Assembly: GCA_958348565.1 (NCBI GenBank)
Contig: CATVZP010000003.1
Location: forward strand, 1-54,894
DNA from: an uncultured Collinsella sp.
GTDB taxonomy: Bacteria; Actinomycetota; Coriobacteriia; Coriobacteriales; Coriobacteriaceae
Direction: 5' to 3'
DNA: 54,894 bases
Position 1 is the first letter of the stretch; each line of letters begins with the position of its first letter. The notes beneath the pieces were generated by a model. The model worked only from the letters and a program-made list of their open reading frames with translations. It was not told where the DNA came from and did no database searches. The position numbers were made by a program, and so were the translations under genes. This document shows, piece by piece, positions 42,769 through 51,794 of the stretch.

Positions 42769-43030
42769 ATGCGCCGGCTTTGTTTCGATTTAGCGCCGGT
42801 GGCTGAATTGTCGGCTGAACGGTTTGCTAAATCGATTTAGTTGAGGTTGATATGTCGGTTAAGTGGAGACGAAGGGGATGATTTTGCTCATGTTGGCCCA
42901 TGGCGGGGATGGGGATGTTGGTGATAAAGATATTCAATGCCAATGGTTCGAATTGGTAAATAGTGGACATTTGTATCGTATTTAGGCTTGCTGTGCAATA
43001 ATTTGCGTAGCAATACTTAAGGAGCCTCAT
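42769..43030. other. Intergenic region between divergent fbp and degV
   Basis: Besides the fbp inverted repeat, this gap has the palindrome at 42827-42840 and an AT-rich stretch before degV that should hold its promoter. I see no gene. Confidence 0.4.
42827..42840. promoter_or_regulatory. 14-bp perfect palindrome between fbp and degV
   Basis: CTAAATCGATTTAG reads the same on both strands. A half-site CGATTTAG occurs at 42786-42793 and a related CTAAATCGTTT at about 45150 upstream of the TIM-barrel gene. Candidate operator. Confidence 0.4.
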
Positions 43031-43921
43031 ATGAGTGATTTTGTCCTGACCTGTGAATCCGCTGCTGACCGAACCCGTGAGTTCTTTGCGTCGCGCAATA
43101 TCCCTGTCGTGTGTTTTCACTACGAGATCGACGATGTTGTCCATGACGATGACCTGTATCAGTCGATTTCACCGGACGAGTTTTTTGCCCAGATTGCCGC
43201 GGGCGCCATGCCCAAGACGTCTCAGGTGAGCGTGGGTGAGTACGAGGAGTTTTGGGAGCCGTTTGTTGCCGAGGGTAAAGACGTGCTGCATCTGACGCTG
43301 TCGTCGGGTATTTCGGGTACGTATGGTTCGGCTTGCGTTGCGGCGCAGATGCTCGCGGATCGCTATCCTCAGGGCGGCAAGGTGCGCGTCATCGATTCGC
43401 TGGCGGCGTCTTCGGGCTTTGGCCTATTGCTGGAATATGCCGCCGACGTGCGCGATAGCGGCGCTTCGCTCGACGAGACGGCCGCTTGGATTGAGGAGCA
43501 TAAACTCTACCTTCACCACTGGTTCTTCTCGACCGATCTGTCGAGCTACCTGCGCGGCGGTCGCATTTCAGCCGCGAGCGCGATCATCGGCACGGCGCTT
43601 AAGATTTGCCCGCTTATGACGGTCGATTGCGAAGGCAAGCTGTCGCCACGTGAGAAGATCCGCACCAAGAAGCGCGCGATTTCCGAGATGGCTAAGACCA
43701 TGATGGCGCACGTGCAGGACGGTGCGGATTATTCGGGTAAGTGTATCTTGTCCCATTCGGCGTGCCGCGAGGATGCCGAGGCCGTTGCGGCACTGATTGA
43801 GGAACAAGTCCCGCAGCTCAAAGGCAAGATTGAGATCAATAGCATTGGTGCTCTGATCGGTTCGCACACCGGACCTGGTACGGTGGCGCTCTTCTTTATG
43901 GGCGACAAGCGCGTGGATTAA
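43031..43921 (+). CDS. DegV-family fatty-acid-binding protein
   Basis: A 296-residue two-domain lipid-binding protein with AAGGAG before ATG 43031. Members (FakB and relatives) hold a fatty acid for phosphorylation by the FakA kinase. The family signatures are MPKTSQVSVGEY at 60-71 and the SSGISGTYGSA lipid-head motif at 91-101, then YLRGGRISAASAIIGTALKICPLM in the middle and GALIGSHTGPGTVALFFMG at the end. A FakA partner gene is not in this window. Confidence 0.93.
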   Translation: MSDFVLTCESAADRTREFFASRNIPVVCFHYEIDDVVHDDDLYQSISPDEFFAQIAAGAMPKTSQVSVGEYEEFWEPFVAEGKDVLHLTLSSGISGTYGSACVAAQMLADRYPQGGKVRVIDSLAASSGFGLLLEYAADVRDSGASLDETAAWIEEHKLYLHHWFFSTDLSSYLRGGRISAASAIIGTALKICPLMTVDCEGKLSPREKIRTKKRAISEMAKTMMAHVQDGADYSGKCILSHSACREDAEAVAALIEEQVPQLKGKIEINSIGALIGSHTGPGTVALFFMGDKRVD

Positions 43922-43962
43922 TTCGCCCCATCACGTTGCTGCATGATTGCTCAAACGAAAAC

Positions 43963-43990
43963 GGCCTGCCTCACCTTTGTGAGGCGGGCC
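43963..43990. terminator. Bidirectional hairpin between degV and TIM-barrel gene
   Basis: GGCCTGCCTCAC (43963-43974) pairs with GTGAGGCGGGCC (43979-43990) with one G-T wobble. T-rich tails follow on both strands (TTGCTGTTT; GTTTTCGTTT). Confidence 0.75.
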
Positions 43991-44002
43991 TTGCTGTTTG
44001 GG

Positions 44003-45094
44003 TTAGCGTTTCTTGCCGCGGAAGAAGAAGCCGTGGAGCGATGGCTTGAGGCCGCGGTTGGCGCGGCGCTCCTCGATATGATCGTGGATCGAAGCGACGC
44101 GCTCGATAACCTCGTCGGGAATCGGCACGTCGGGATTCATGTTCTCGACCTGGCTGACCTCGGCGGCGGCAACCTGGTCGATAATGGGCACATCGTCGTG
44201 CGAGATGACGGGCGTGGCGTCTTCCTTCATCTTGCGGTAGCGCTGCATCATGTCGGTCTGTAGCTGCTGGGCCGAAGGCGGCGTCCAAATGATGGCGTTG
44301 GCGCCGGCGGCGATGGTCTCGCGGATGTTCTCGGGTGTTTTGCCGCCCGGTGCGATGAGCGGCAGGTTGGGATAGTGCTCGCGCAATTCGCGTAGGACCT
44401 GCGGCGTGTTCTTGCCGGCCGCGATGTTGAGGATCTTGGCGCCGGCGCGCACTTTGGCATGCGCGTCATCGTCGCAACGTACGACCGTGGCGATGACGGG
44501 GATGTCGGCGATGTTGGTGATGTGCTCGACCATCTCGGCAGTGGCGGGGGAGTTGACCACGCAGCCCGCCGCGCCCTGCATCTCGGAGACGGCTGCCATC
44601 TGTACGGAGCGCTTACCGGTCGTAGTTCCGCCGCCCACGCCTACAAAGACCGGGCACTCGGCGACGGTCAGCAGCGCCTGCGTAATGGCGGGCTGCGGCG
44701 TGAAGGGGTAAACGGCAAAGACAGCATCGGCGTTGGAGTTGCGGATAACCGCGACATCGGTGGTGTAGATAAGCGACTTGATACGACGACCGAAGAGCGT
44801 AAAGCCGCTGGCCTCCTCGATCTCGTCGGGCATGCGGAGGGCCGCCTTGCGCAGACGCCCGTCGATGGGCAGCGGCTCCATGGGGAGCAGTCCGTTGGGG
44901 GTCACGGCTACCTGGGGCTCGGTGAACTCGTCTGCGAGCTCGACCTCGGAAAAATCGACCGAGGCGACGATGTCCTCGTGAACCTCGGCGGGAACATCGA
45001 TGGGGGCTTGGTCGTTAGTCGCGGCAGGCGCGTCGAAGGAGCTGGTGCCGACAAAGGCGTCGACGCGCTCGTTTAGGTCGTTAAGGGTATTCAT
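44003..45094 (-). CDS. Conserved TIM-barrel protein of unknown function
   Basis: A 363-residue protein with ATG 45094. The first 90 residues are acidic and variable; from 100 to 300 a conserved barrel appears with SLIYTTDVAVIRNSNADAV, FVGVGGGTTTGKRSVQMA, GAAGCVVNSPATAEM, IPVIATVVRCDDDAHAKVRAG, ILNIAAGKNTPQVLRELRE and LIAPGGKTPENIRETIAAGA. The repeated beta-strand/Gly pattern resembles aldolase-like and phosphate-binding barrels. Homologues are usually labelled only as hydrolases; I know of no tested reaction. The C-terminus is basic (RGLKPSLHGFFFRGKKR). It may share a CTAAATCG-type control motif with degV. Confidence 0.78.
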   Translation of the reverse strand: MNTLNDLNERVDAFVGTSSFDAPAATNDQAPIDVPAEVHEDIVASVDFSEVELADEFTEPQVAVTPNGLLPMEPLPIDGRLRKAALRMPDEIEEASGFTLFGRRIKSLIYTTDVAVIRNSNADAVFAVYPFTPQPAITQALLTVAECPVFVGVGGGTTTGKRSVQMAAVSEMQGAAGCVVNSPATAEMVEHITNIADIPVIATVVRCDDDAHAKVRAGAKILNIAAGKNTPQVLRELREHYPNLPLIAPGGKTPENIRETIAAGANAIIWTPPSAQQLQTDMMQRYRKMKEDATPVISHDDVPIIDQVAAAEVSQVENMNPDVPIPDEVIERVASIHDHIEERRANRGLKPSLHGFFFRGKKR

Positions 45095-45285
45095 GGGGGC
45101 TCGATTCTATGCGATGGTGGCCGGCAGGGCGCCGGCAGCGTTGTGCTTGCTAAATCGTTTGACGAGTTGATTTTTCCCCACCGCGCCATCCGTTAGACCG
45201 AAGGGCCGGCGAACGTGAAGGAGCTGTGGTGGCGGGTATTGAGGTGCTATCTTGAATGTCCCGTTTAAAAGAGAGGTGACGCGGT

Positions 45286-45456
45286 ATGGAATTCACAGCA
45301 ATGTTGGGCTCGATTGGCCTGTGTGTGGGCGCAATCGTAGCCGCCGCGGTCATCTACTTTGTGGTTACGGCCATTAAAGGCAAAAGAGCCGAGCGCAAGG
45401 AACGCGAGGCACTTAAGCAGCACCGTGACCAGCAGGACAAGTGCGCACGGAGATAG
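45286..45456 (+). CDS. Small single-pass membrane protein
   Basis: A 56-residue protein with GAGAGG upstream of ATG 45286. It has one hydrophobic helix (about 7-28, LGSIGLCVGAIVAAAVIYFV) followed by a highly basic cytoplasmic tail rich in Lys, Arg, Glu and Gln. The layout resembles small membrane-bound regulators or YjcZ/YtxH-like tails, but no function can be read. It is convergent with the methyltransferase gene, whose stop lies 24 bases away. Confidence 0.65.
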   Translation: MEFTAMLGSIGLCVGAIVAAAVIYFVVTAIKGKRAERKEREALKQHRDQQDKCARR

Positions 45457-45480
45457 TTTGTTGAGTTTTGAATCCGTGCG

Positions 45481-46584
45481 CTAGCTGCGTTTTCGGATCA
45501 GGGCGATGTAGAAGCCCTCAAAGTCGCGGCCGGGCGGGATGGTGAGCGTGCCGGGCATGCCGTTGGTGATGGCCGATACCTGACCCGCTGCGATTGCCTC
45601 GGTGAGAGCGTTGGACTCGATGCGCGGCTCCTCACTGGCTTCCTGGGCGCGGCGTGCTTCGCTTTCACTCGGCGTGCCGTCGAGGGGAATGAGCTCGCAG
45701 TCCATATGCTTGTCGAGGGCCTCTTGCAGGGCGTCCTCGTTTTCCTGCGGCATGATCGAGCAGGTGGAATAGACGAGCGTGCCACCCGGCTTGAGAGCGC
45801 CCATGGCGCGGTCCAGAAGCGCGCGCTGCGAGCGGGCGCACTTGCCAAGCAGTTGCTCGGTCAGGCCGCGCAGGCTTTTCTCGTTGCCGCTGATGACGGT
45901 GCCCGTGCCGGTGCAGGGGGCGTCGAGCAGAATGCGGTCAAAGCGGAAGAACTCGTCGAGCTCGCGTGCGTCGATACGCATGACGGGCACGTTTTTGGCG
46001 CCCTGGCGGTGGAGGTTGGCTTCGAGCTTCTCGGCGCGGGGAATGCTCATCTCGCAGGCCGTGAGGTGTGCCTGGCCCTGGGTGAGGGCGGCGACCTGCG
46101 TCGTCTTGCCACCGGGGGCCGCGCACATGTCCAGGATGTCCTCGCCGGCTTGAGCGCCCAGGACCAACGGTGGCATCATGGACGACAGGCTCTGCAAGTA
46201 AATCTTGCCGTCGCGGTAGATGTCGAGGTCCCACAGGTCGGAAACCTGGGCCTCGGACAGGATGAAAGCGTCCGGGTACCAGGCAACGGTTTGGTGGGCG
46301 ATGCCGGCCTCGTCGAGTGCAGTGGCGATGTCCTCGGCGGTCGCCTTGAGCGTGTTGGCGCGCAGTGTGACTGGGCGTGTGGCCGCGGCACCGAAGCCCT
46401 CGATCATGAGCTCGGCATCGGTGGGCGTGTAGGCGCCGGCGACCGTGTCGACCATAAAGCGCGGCAGGTCGGCGGCGCAGGGAAGGGCGGCAAGCTGGTC
46501 GGAAAGCTCGGTAGCGGCAAACTGCCTGAGCTTGAGCTCGGCCTTAACCTGCTTTTTTTGCTTACGACGACGCGGCTTGGACAT
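45481..46584 (-). CDS. RsmB/NOP-family RNA (cytosine-5) methyltransferase
   Basis: A 367-residue SAM-dependent enzyme that methylates cytosine C5 in rRNA or tRNA. ATG 46584 follows AAGGAAAG. The N-terminal half holds LRANTLKATAEDIA and the substrate-recognition region; the catalytic domain shows the SAM loop DMCAAPGGKT near 160, the DAPCTGTG motif near 225 and the STCSIMPQENE motif with the catalytic cysteine near 275. The C-terminal PUA-like tail common in RsmF is short. It lies 59 bases downstream of the methionyl-tRNA synthetase gene on the same strand, so the two form a translation-related operon. Confidence 0.92.
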   Translation of the reverse strand: MSKPRRRKQKKQVKAELKLRQFAATELSDQLAALPCAADLPRFMVDTVAGAYTPTDAELMIEGFGAAATRPVTLRANTLKATAEDIATALDEAGIAHQTVAWYPDAFILSEAQVSDLWDLDIYRDGKIYLQSLSSMMPPLVLGAQAGEDILDMCAAPGGKTTQVAALTQGQAHLTACEMSIPRAEKLEANLHRQGAKNVPVMRIDARELDEFFRFDRILLDAPCTGTGTVISGNEKSLRGLTEQLLGKCARSQRALLDRAMGALKPGGTLVYSTCSIMPQENEDALQEALDKHMDCELIPLDGTPSESEARRAQEASEEPRIESNALTEAIAAGQVSAITNGMPGTLTIPPGRDFEGFYIALIRKRS

Positions 46585-46643
46585 CCGTCTTTCCTTCCCG
46601 TCCCAAATTGATTACTTTCCGGGCACGCCGCTACTGGCGTGCT

Positions 46644-48794
46644 TTAGTACTGGCTCTCGTGCTTGCTGAAGAAGTCGAAGCGCGGGGGCAGCGGCTTTAC
46701 GCGGTGCTCGCCGGGCTTCTCGCCCAGGCTCTCAACAAACTCGTCCGTGGAGGCGAAGATGTTGTCCCAGCTAAAGAAGGCGACCGGATCGGCGTCGAAG
46801 TACTCGCAGATGAGCTCGCAGCCGGCCGGGACGATGCCGTGCATGAGCACGGTCGCTATGCGCAGCTCGGTAAAGGCGTCGACGAGGGCCTGCGTCATCG
46901 CTGCATTGGCCGGCTCGCCCTCGAGCTTGTTGGCGGCCTTGGAGGCGTCGCTCCAGCGCTTGTTGGCGGCACGCAGGTAGTCATCGCACACGGCGAGCGC
47001 GCGGTGCGTTTCGAACTTGTACATGGCCTGCTCAAAGGCGAGAGCTGCCTGCTCGGCGGCTTCGACCACGGTGGCGGAGGCGGCACCGGCGGGGATGCAG
47101 CCGTTGCGATAGGGGCTCTCGTCGCCCTCCTTGATGGCGACGCCGTAGAAGCAGCTGCGGGCCAGGCGGTTGAAGACGCCGGTCAAAAGGGCGCTCTCCT
47201 TAAGGGCCGGATCGATGACGCGCTTGTCGTCGCAGGCACGCACCTCGTTGCCGTCCTTGTCCTTGCCGGTCACGCGCGTGTCGTATGCCTTGGGACTAAA
47301 GCTTACCGGCTTCTCGGACAGGCCGAGCGACAGCCAATGTGCACGCATCTGCTCGCAGGTGTAGTGGTTGAGCAGGTCGTCTGCCGGCGGGGGAGGCGTC
47401 TGCGAGGACGAGCTCGCCTTTTTGCCCATGTAGAGCAGGTGGTAGCAGGCGCTGACGGTGCTCTGCGTGAGGCCCCAGCCCAGGGCCTCCCACATGGCGG
47501 TCTGCGCGATGCAGTAGAAATAGATGTTGTCCTGACCGATGAACTGGTAGATCTGAGCGTCGTCAGAGCACCACCAGTCGCGCCAGTCGAGCGAGCTGTG
47601 CTGGTAGGTGGGCGCGGGGACCTGCGTGGAATCGGCGGCGGGCTCGCCCATGAGGGCGGCGTCCTGGGCGGCGACGCCCTCGGTTACGCCGGCGGCCTTG
47701 GCATCGCGTGCGAGCACGGTGCGGGTGTAGCTGATGGGCGCCCACAGGCTCTCGGGCCAGCACCAGCAGGTGACGTCGTTCACGCCGTCGACCTCGGGCA
47801 CCGGAACGCCCCAGTCGATGTTACCGGTGATGCGGAAGGGCACGAGCGCCTTGCCGCTGCGGAAGCGCACGCCGCCGTTGGCGAGCACCGCGTGGGCGTC
47901 GTCGCGCTCCTTCCAGCTGGGGAAGGTGACGGTAAAGCTGCTCTTGTTGCCCTCGGGCTCCAGCACGGTGTGCTCGGGGAGCTGGTCCTCGACAGCATCG
48001 AAGGCCTCACGGAACTTGTTCTGAATATAGAGCTGTGCCGGCAGCAGCCACTCCTCCATGGTCTTGGAGACCACGGAGCGAACCTGCGGGTTCTGAGCGA
48101 GCTTGGCGGTGTAGGTCTTCATAAAGTCGAGGTAGGCCGGCAGGTCGAAGTAGAGGTTGTCGACCGGGCGCAGCTCGGGTACCTCGCCGGTGAGCTGGCT
48201 CTTGGGCGCGATGAGCTCCTCGGGCTCAAACTGGTGGCCCAGGTCGCACTCGTCGGCATAAGCCTTCTCGGACTTGCAGCCCTGAATGGGGCAGCGGCCG
48301 ATGACTTGGCGACCGTTGAGGAACGTGCCGGCCTTGGCGTCGTAGAACTGCAGCGTGGAGCGCTTGGAGATGGTGCCCTGCTCGTGCAAGCGCTCGATAA
48401 TCTCAGCGGTCACCTCGTTATGGATCTGGGCCGCCGGCTCAAGGCCCGAGCCGCCGTAGATGTCGCAGCTGATGTTGTAGTTGTTGAGGGTCGCGGCCTG
48501 GCGGGAGTGATTGGACTCGACATACTCGCCGATGGACTTGTCGTAGCCTTCGTTCTCCTTGAGCTTGCGGTAGCTTTCCATGATGGGCGAGCCGTAGCAG
48601 TCGGTGCCCGAGGTGAAGATGACGTTCTCGCGGCCCAGGCGGTCGCGCAGGAAGCGGGCGAAGAAGTCGGCCGGGACAAAGACGCCGCCAACGTGGCCAA
48701 AGTGAAGGCCCTTGTTGCCGTAGGGCTCGCCGGCGGTAACGATGGCGCGGCGAGGCCAGCTGGGACGGTCGTTCATGGAGTATTTGGATGCCAT
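46644..48794 (-). CDS. Methionyl-tRNA synthetase-like class I synthetase with altered KMSKS motif
   Basis: A 716-residue class I aminoacyl-tRNA synthetase of the MetRS type. ATG 48794 (MASKYSMNDRP) follows GAAGGAG. The HIGH signature is HFGH at 31-34, and a zinc-knuckle insert with CPIQGC ... ECDLGH follows near 165-190. The KMSKS loop reads KASSS at 459-463, so the second lysine used in adenylate formation is a serine. The C-terminal helical domain that binds the anticodon is present (about 520-690). It may be the sole MetRS of a divergent type or a second paralogue with a different role; a standard metG is not in this window. Operon with the methyltransferase downstream. Confidence 0.82.
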   Translation of the reverse strand: MASKYSMNDRPSWPRRAIVTAGEPYGNKGLHFGHVGGVFVPADFFARFLRDRLGRENVIFTSGTDCYGSPIMESYRKLKENEGYDKSIGEYVESNHSRQAATLNNYNISCDIYGGSGLEPAAQIHNEVTAEIIERLHEQGTISKRSTLQFYDAKAGTFLNGRQVIGRCPIQGCKSEKAYADECDLGHQFEPEELIAPKSQLTGEVPELRPVDNLYFDLPAYLDFMKTYTAKLAQNPQVRSVVSKTMEEWLLPAQLYIQNKFREAFDAVEDQLPEHTVLEPEGNKSSFTVTFPSWKERDDAHAVLANGGVRFRSGKALVPFRITGNIDWGVPVPEVDGVNDVTCWCWPESLWAPISYTRTVLARDAKAAGVTEGVAAQDAALMGEPAADSTQVPAPTYQHSSLDWRDWWCSDDAQIYQFIGQDNIYFYCIAQTAMWEALGWGLTQSTVSACYHLLYMGKKASSSSQTPPPPADDLLNHYTCEQMRAHWLSLGLSEKPVSFSPKAYDTRVTGKDKDGNEVRACDDKRVIDPALKESALLTGVFNRLARSCFYGVAIKEGDESPYRNGCIPAGAASATVVEAAEQAALAFEQAMYKFETHRALAVCDDYLRAANKRWSDASKAANKLEGEPANAAMTQALVDAFTELRIATVLMHGIVPAGCELICEYFDADPVAFFSWDNIFASTDEFVESLGEKPGEHRVKPLPPRFDFFSKHESQY

Positions 48795-48926
48795 GGGACT
48801 CCTTCGCATATGGTGAGAGCGCGGCCGGGCGCAAGGCCTGACGACGCGGTGGTCAATTCGTGCATATCGTTCGACATTATCGCACATGCGGACGGGTACG
48901 TGGCAGGGGCGCTATCCTAAGATGCT

Positions 48927-49496
48927 ATGAATGAGATTTCCAACATACATGCGTTTGAGGACGAGGATTTTCTGCACGCCTGCTTTGTGTGGGGGATGGC
49001 CGTGCTCGGCGCATTTGCCGTGTGCCTGGTGCCGGTGTTTATGCTGATGGGCGGGCCCGCGGATCTGGATGCGGCTGACGCGGGTGGTTGGACGGCTATC
49101 TTGGGCTGGCTAGTCGGCTTGGCTGCGGTTTCGGCGGCGTCATTTGCCGCGCACGAGTTGGTGCACGGCGTGTTCTTTAAGCTGTTTGCGCCCGCCGGTG
49201 CTCGGGTGACCTTTGGGGCAAATCTCGAAACCTGCATGATTTACGCCTGCGCCGAGGGCGTGGTGTATTCGCGCCGGCGGTACGTGGCAGTTTGCCTGGC
49301 GCCGACGGTTGTTGTGACGGCGGCGTTTGCCCTAGGGTTTGCGCTCTCGGGCTATCCGCTGCTGTGCTACTTGGCGGCTGGTCTGCACTTGTCGGGCTGT
49401 GTGGGCGACTGGTATTACGTGCGGACCATTCTGCGCGACCGCCGCATTGTCGCCTGCGAGGACACGTCCTTTGGCGTGCGCTTTTTCGCAAGGTAG
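48927..49496 (+). CDS. DUF3267-type membrane zinc metalloprotease
   Basis: A 189-residue membrane protein with four hydrophobic segments. The HExxH zinc motif lies in AAHELVHGVFFK, in the second half of the first membrane hairpin, and a later conserved Gly-Asp (GCVGDWYYV) could supply a third ligand, as in DUF3267 putative zincins. The start is ATG 48927; upstream bases overlap the divergent promoter of the MetRS-like gene. Members of the family are thought to cut membrane-embedded or peripheral substrates. The substrate is not known. Confidence 0.85.
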   Translation: MNEISNIHAFEDEDFLHACFVWGMAVLGAFAVCLVPVFMLMGGPADLDAADAGGWTAILGWLVGLAAVSAASFAAHELVHGVFFKLFAPAGARVTFGANLETCMIYACAEGVVYSRRRYVAVCLAPTVVVTAAFALGFALSGYPLLCYLAAGLHLSGCVGDWYYVRTILRDRRIVACEDTSFGVRFFAR

Positions 49497-49505
49497 TCTT
49501 TTTGG

Positions 49506-49583
49506 GATGATTTTTCTGGGACGGGGATTTAAAAATCATTAGGTACGCAATGATTTTTTAATCCCCGTCCCAGAAAAATCATT
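49506..49583. repeat. 35-bp inverted repeat with nested repeats before queH
   Basis: Arms 49506-49540 and 49549-49583 match at 33 of 35 positions with an 8-base loop. Each arm is itself an imperfect inverted repeat, TGATTTTT ... AAAAATCA, around CTGGGACGGGGATT. The transcript could therefore form either one long hairpin or two short ones. It ends 5 bases before the queH ribosome site. Confidence 0.8.
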
Positions 49584-49601
49584 GTGGGAGAGGAGATGTT
49601 G

Positions 49602-50177
49602 ATGAAGCCGTTGCTGTTGCACGCCTGCTGTGCGCCGTGCTCGCTTGAGCCGGTTCGCCTGCTGCGCGAGGAGGGGTTTGAACCCACAATCTGCTGGACC
49701 AACCCCAATATTCAGCCGCGCGATGAATGGCAGCGCCGCCTGGACGAGCTGCGCCGGTGGTGTGCCGACGGCGGCATCGAGCTTATCGAGGCAGGGGAGG
49801 ACCGCGAGCGCTGGGAGACCGGCGTGGCACCGCTGGGTGCCGATCGACCCCGTCGCTGTCGCGCGTGCTATGCCTTGCGCTTGGCCGAGGCGTGCCGCGT
49901 GGCCCAGGAGCGCGGGTTTGAGTTTGTGGGCACGACGCTCGCCGTCTCGCCGTATCAGCTGTTCGAAACCTGCAATGATGTGTTGGAGCGTCTGGCTGCC
50001 GCTCGCGGTCTCACTCCGGTGATTCGCGATTTTCGTCCGTATTATCCCGAGGCCACGCGTCGCTCGCGCGAGCTTGGCATGTATCGGCAGAACTACTGTG
50101 GTTGCCGCTTCTCGGCTGTCGAGGCGGCCATGGACCGCGCCCGTATCCGCGACGAGCGCAAAGCCGCCAAAAAGTAG
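49602..50177 (+). CDS. queH: Epoxyqueuosine reductase QueH
   Basis: A 191-residue iron-sulfur enzyme that reduces epoxyqueuosine to queuosine in tRNA, the cobalamin-independent alternative to QueG. I chose ATG 49602 because GGAG at 49592-49595 is six bases upstream; an ATG at 49596 is too close. The conserved cysteines are in LHACCAPCS (C9, C10, C13), RCRACYALRL near 90 and YCGCRFS near 170. The queA gene follows 64 bases later, so this is a queuosine unit. Confidence 0.93.
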   Translation: MKPLLLHACCAPCSLEPVRLLREEGFEPTICWTNPNIQPRDEWQRRLDELRRWCADGGIELIEAGEDRERWETGVAPLGADRPRRCRACYALRLAEACRVAQERGFEFVGTTLAVSPYQLFETCNDVLERLAAARGLTPVIRDFRPYYPEATRRSRELGMYRQNYCGCRFSAVEAAMDRARIRDERKAAKK

Positions 50178-50241
50178 TTCATTTGGGACGTCAGCCTGCT
50201 AGGATGTAGAGCGGACTTTAGCTATATAAGGAGTATCCGAC

Positions 50242-51459
<1,218 letters not shown>

Positions 51460-51628
51460 GTTACGGCGTTTTCCAAACGCCGTAACCGGCCGACGCTGCA
51501 AACGCCCCTAAGCGGCAATCTGACGTTCAATCGTCGGGCATGACCAGAAGGTCAATGCCCTCCTCTTTCACGTCACCTTGGTCGCTTAGGGGCGTTTTCG
51601 CTGTCCGCGCCAAAACATCGGCGTTGCC
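51460..51628 (+). repeat. Structured repeat element, copy 1
   Basis: It begins at the queA stop codon with a perfect 12-bp hairpin GTTACGGCGTTT/AAACGCCGTAAC (51460-51486). After GGCCGACGCTGC a perfect 15-bp stem pairs 51500-51514 with 51583-51597. Inside lies the hairpin GCATGACCAGAAGGTC with GACC/GGTC and loop AGAA, and the element ends ACATCGGCGTTGCC. The copy at 54658-54829 keeps the small hairpins and flanks but has a different sequence in the long stem. Confidence 0.85.
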
Positions 51629-51639
51629 GTGGTTCACTC

Positions 51640-51691
51640 GGCACCTGGGGACGTTCCTTTTGTGCCGGCACTTGGGGACAGTCCTTGCGCC
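51640..51691. repeat. Two tandem 25-27-bp hairpin repeats
   Basis: GGCACCTGGGGACGTTCC and GGCACTTGGGGACAGTCC start two adjacent units, each ending in a GTGCC- or GCGCC-type complement of its first bases. They look like short REP-type repeats. Confidence 0.5.
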
Positions 51692-51702
51692 GATCTAAAT
51701 AA

Positions 51703-51767
51703 GTTGCGGTGAGATAGTTCTTGAATTGGCCTTTTTCAGGGCTAGATAGGAACTATCTCACCGCAAC
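51703..51767. repeat. 18-bp perfect inverted repeat between queA and coiled-coil gene
   Basis: GTTGCGGTGAGATAGTTC (51703-51720) and its exact complement (51750-51767) enclose 29 bases. It lies in the 335-base gap between the two convergent genes, together with the structured element and the tandem hairpins; no gene is seen in that gap. Confidence 0.75.
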
Positions 51768-51794
51768 TGCGTTGGGGCGTTTTTGGCAGCGGGT

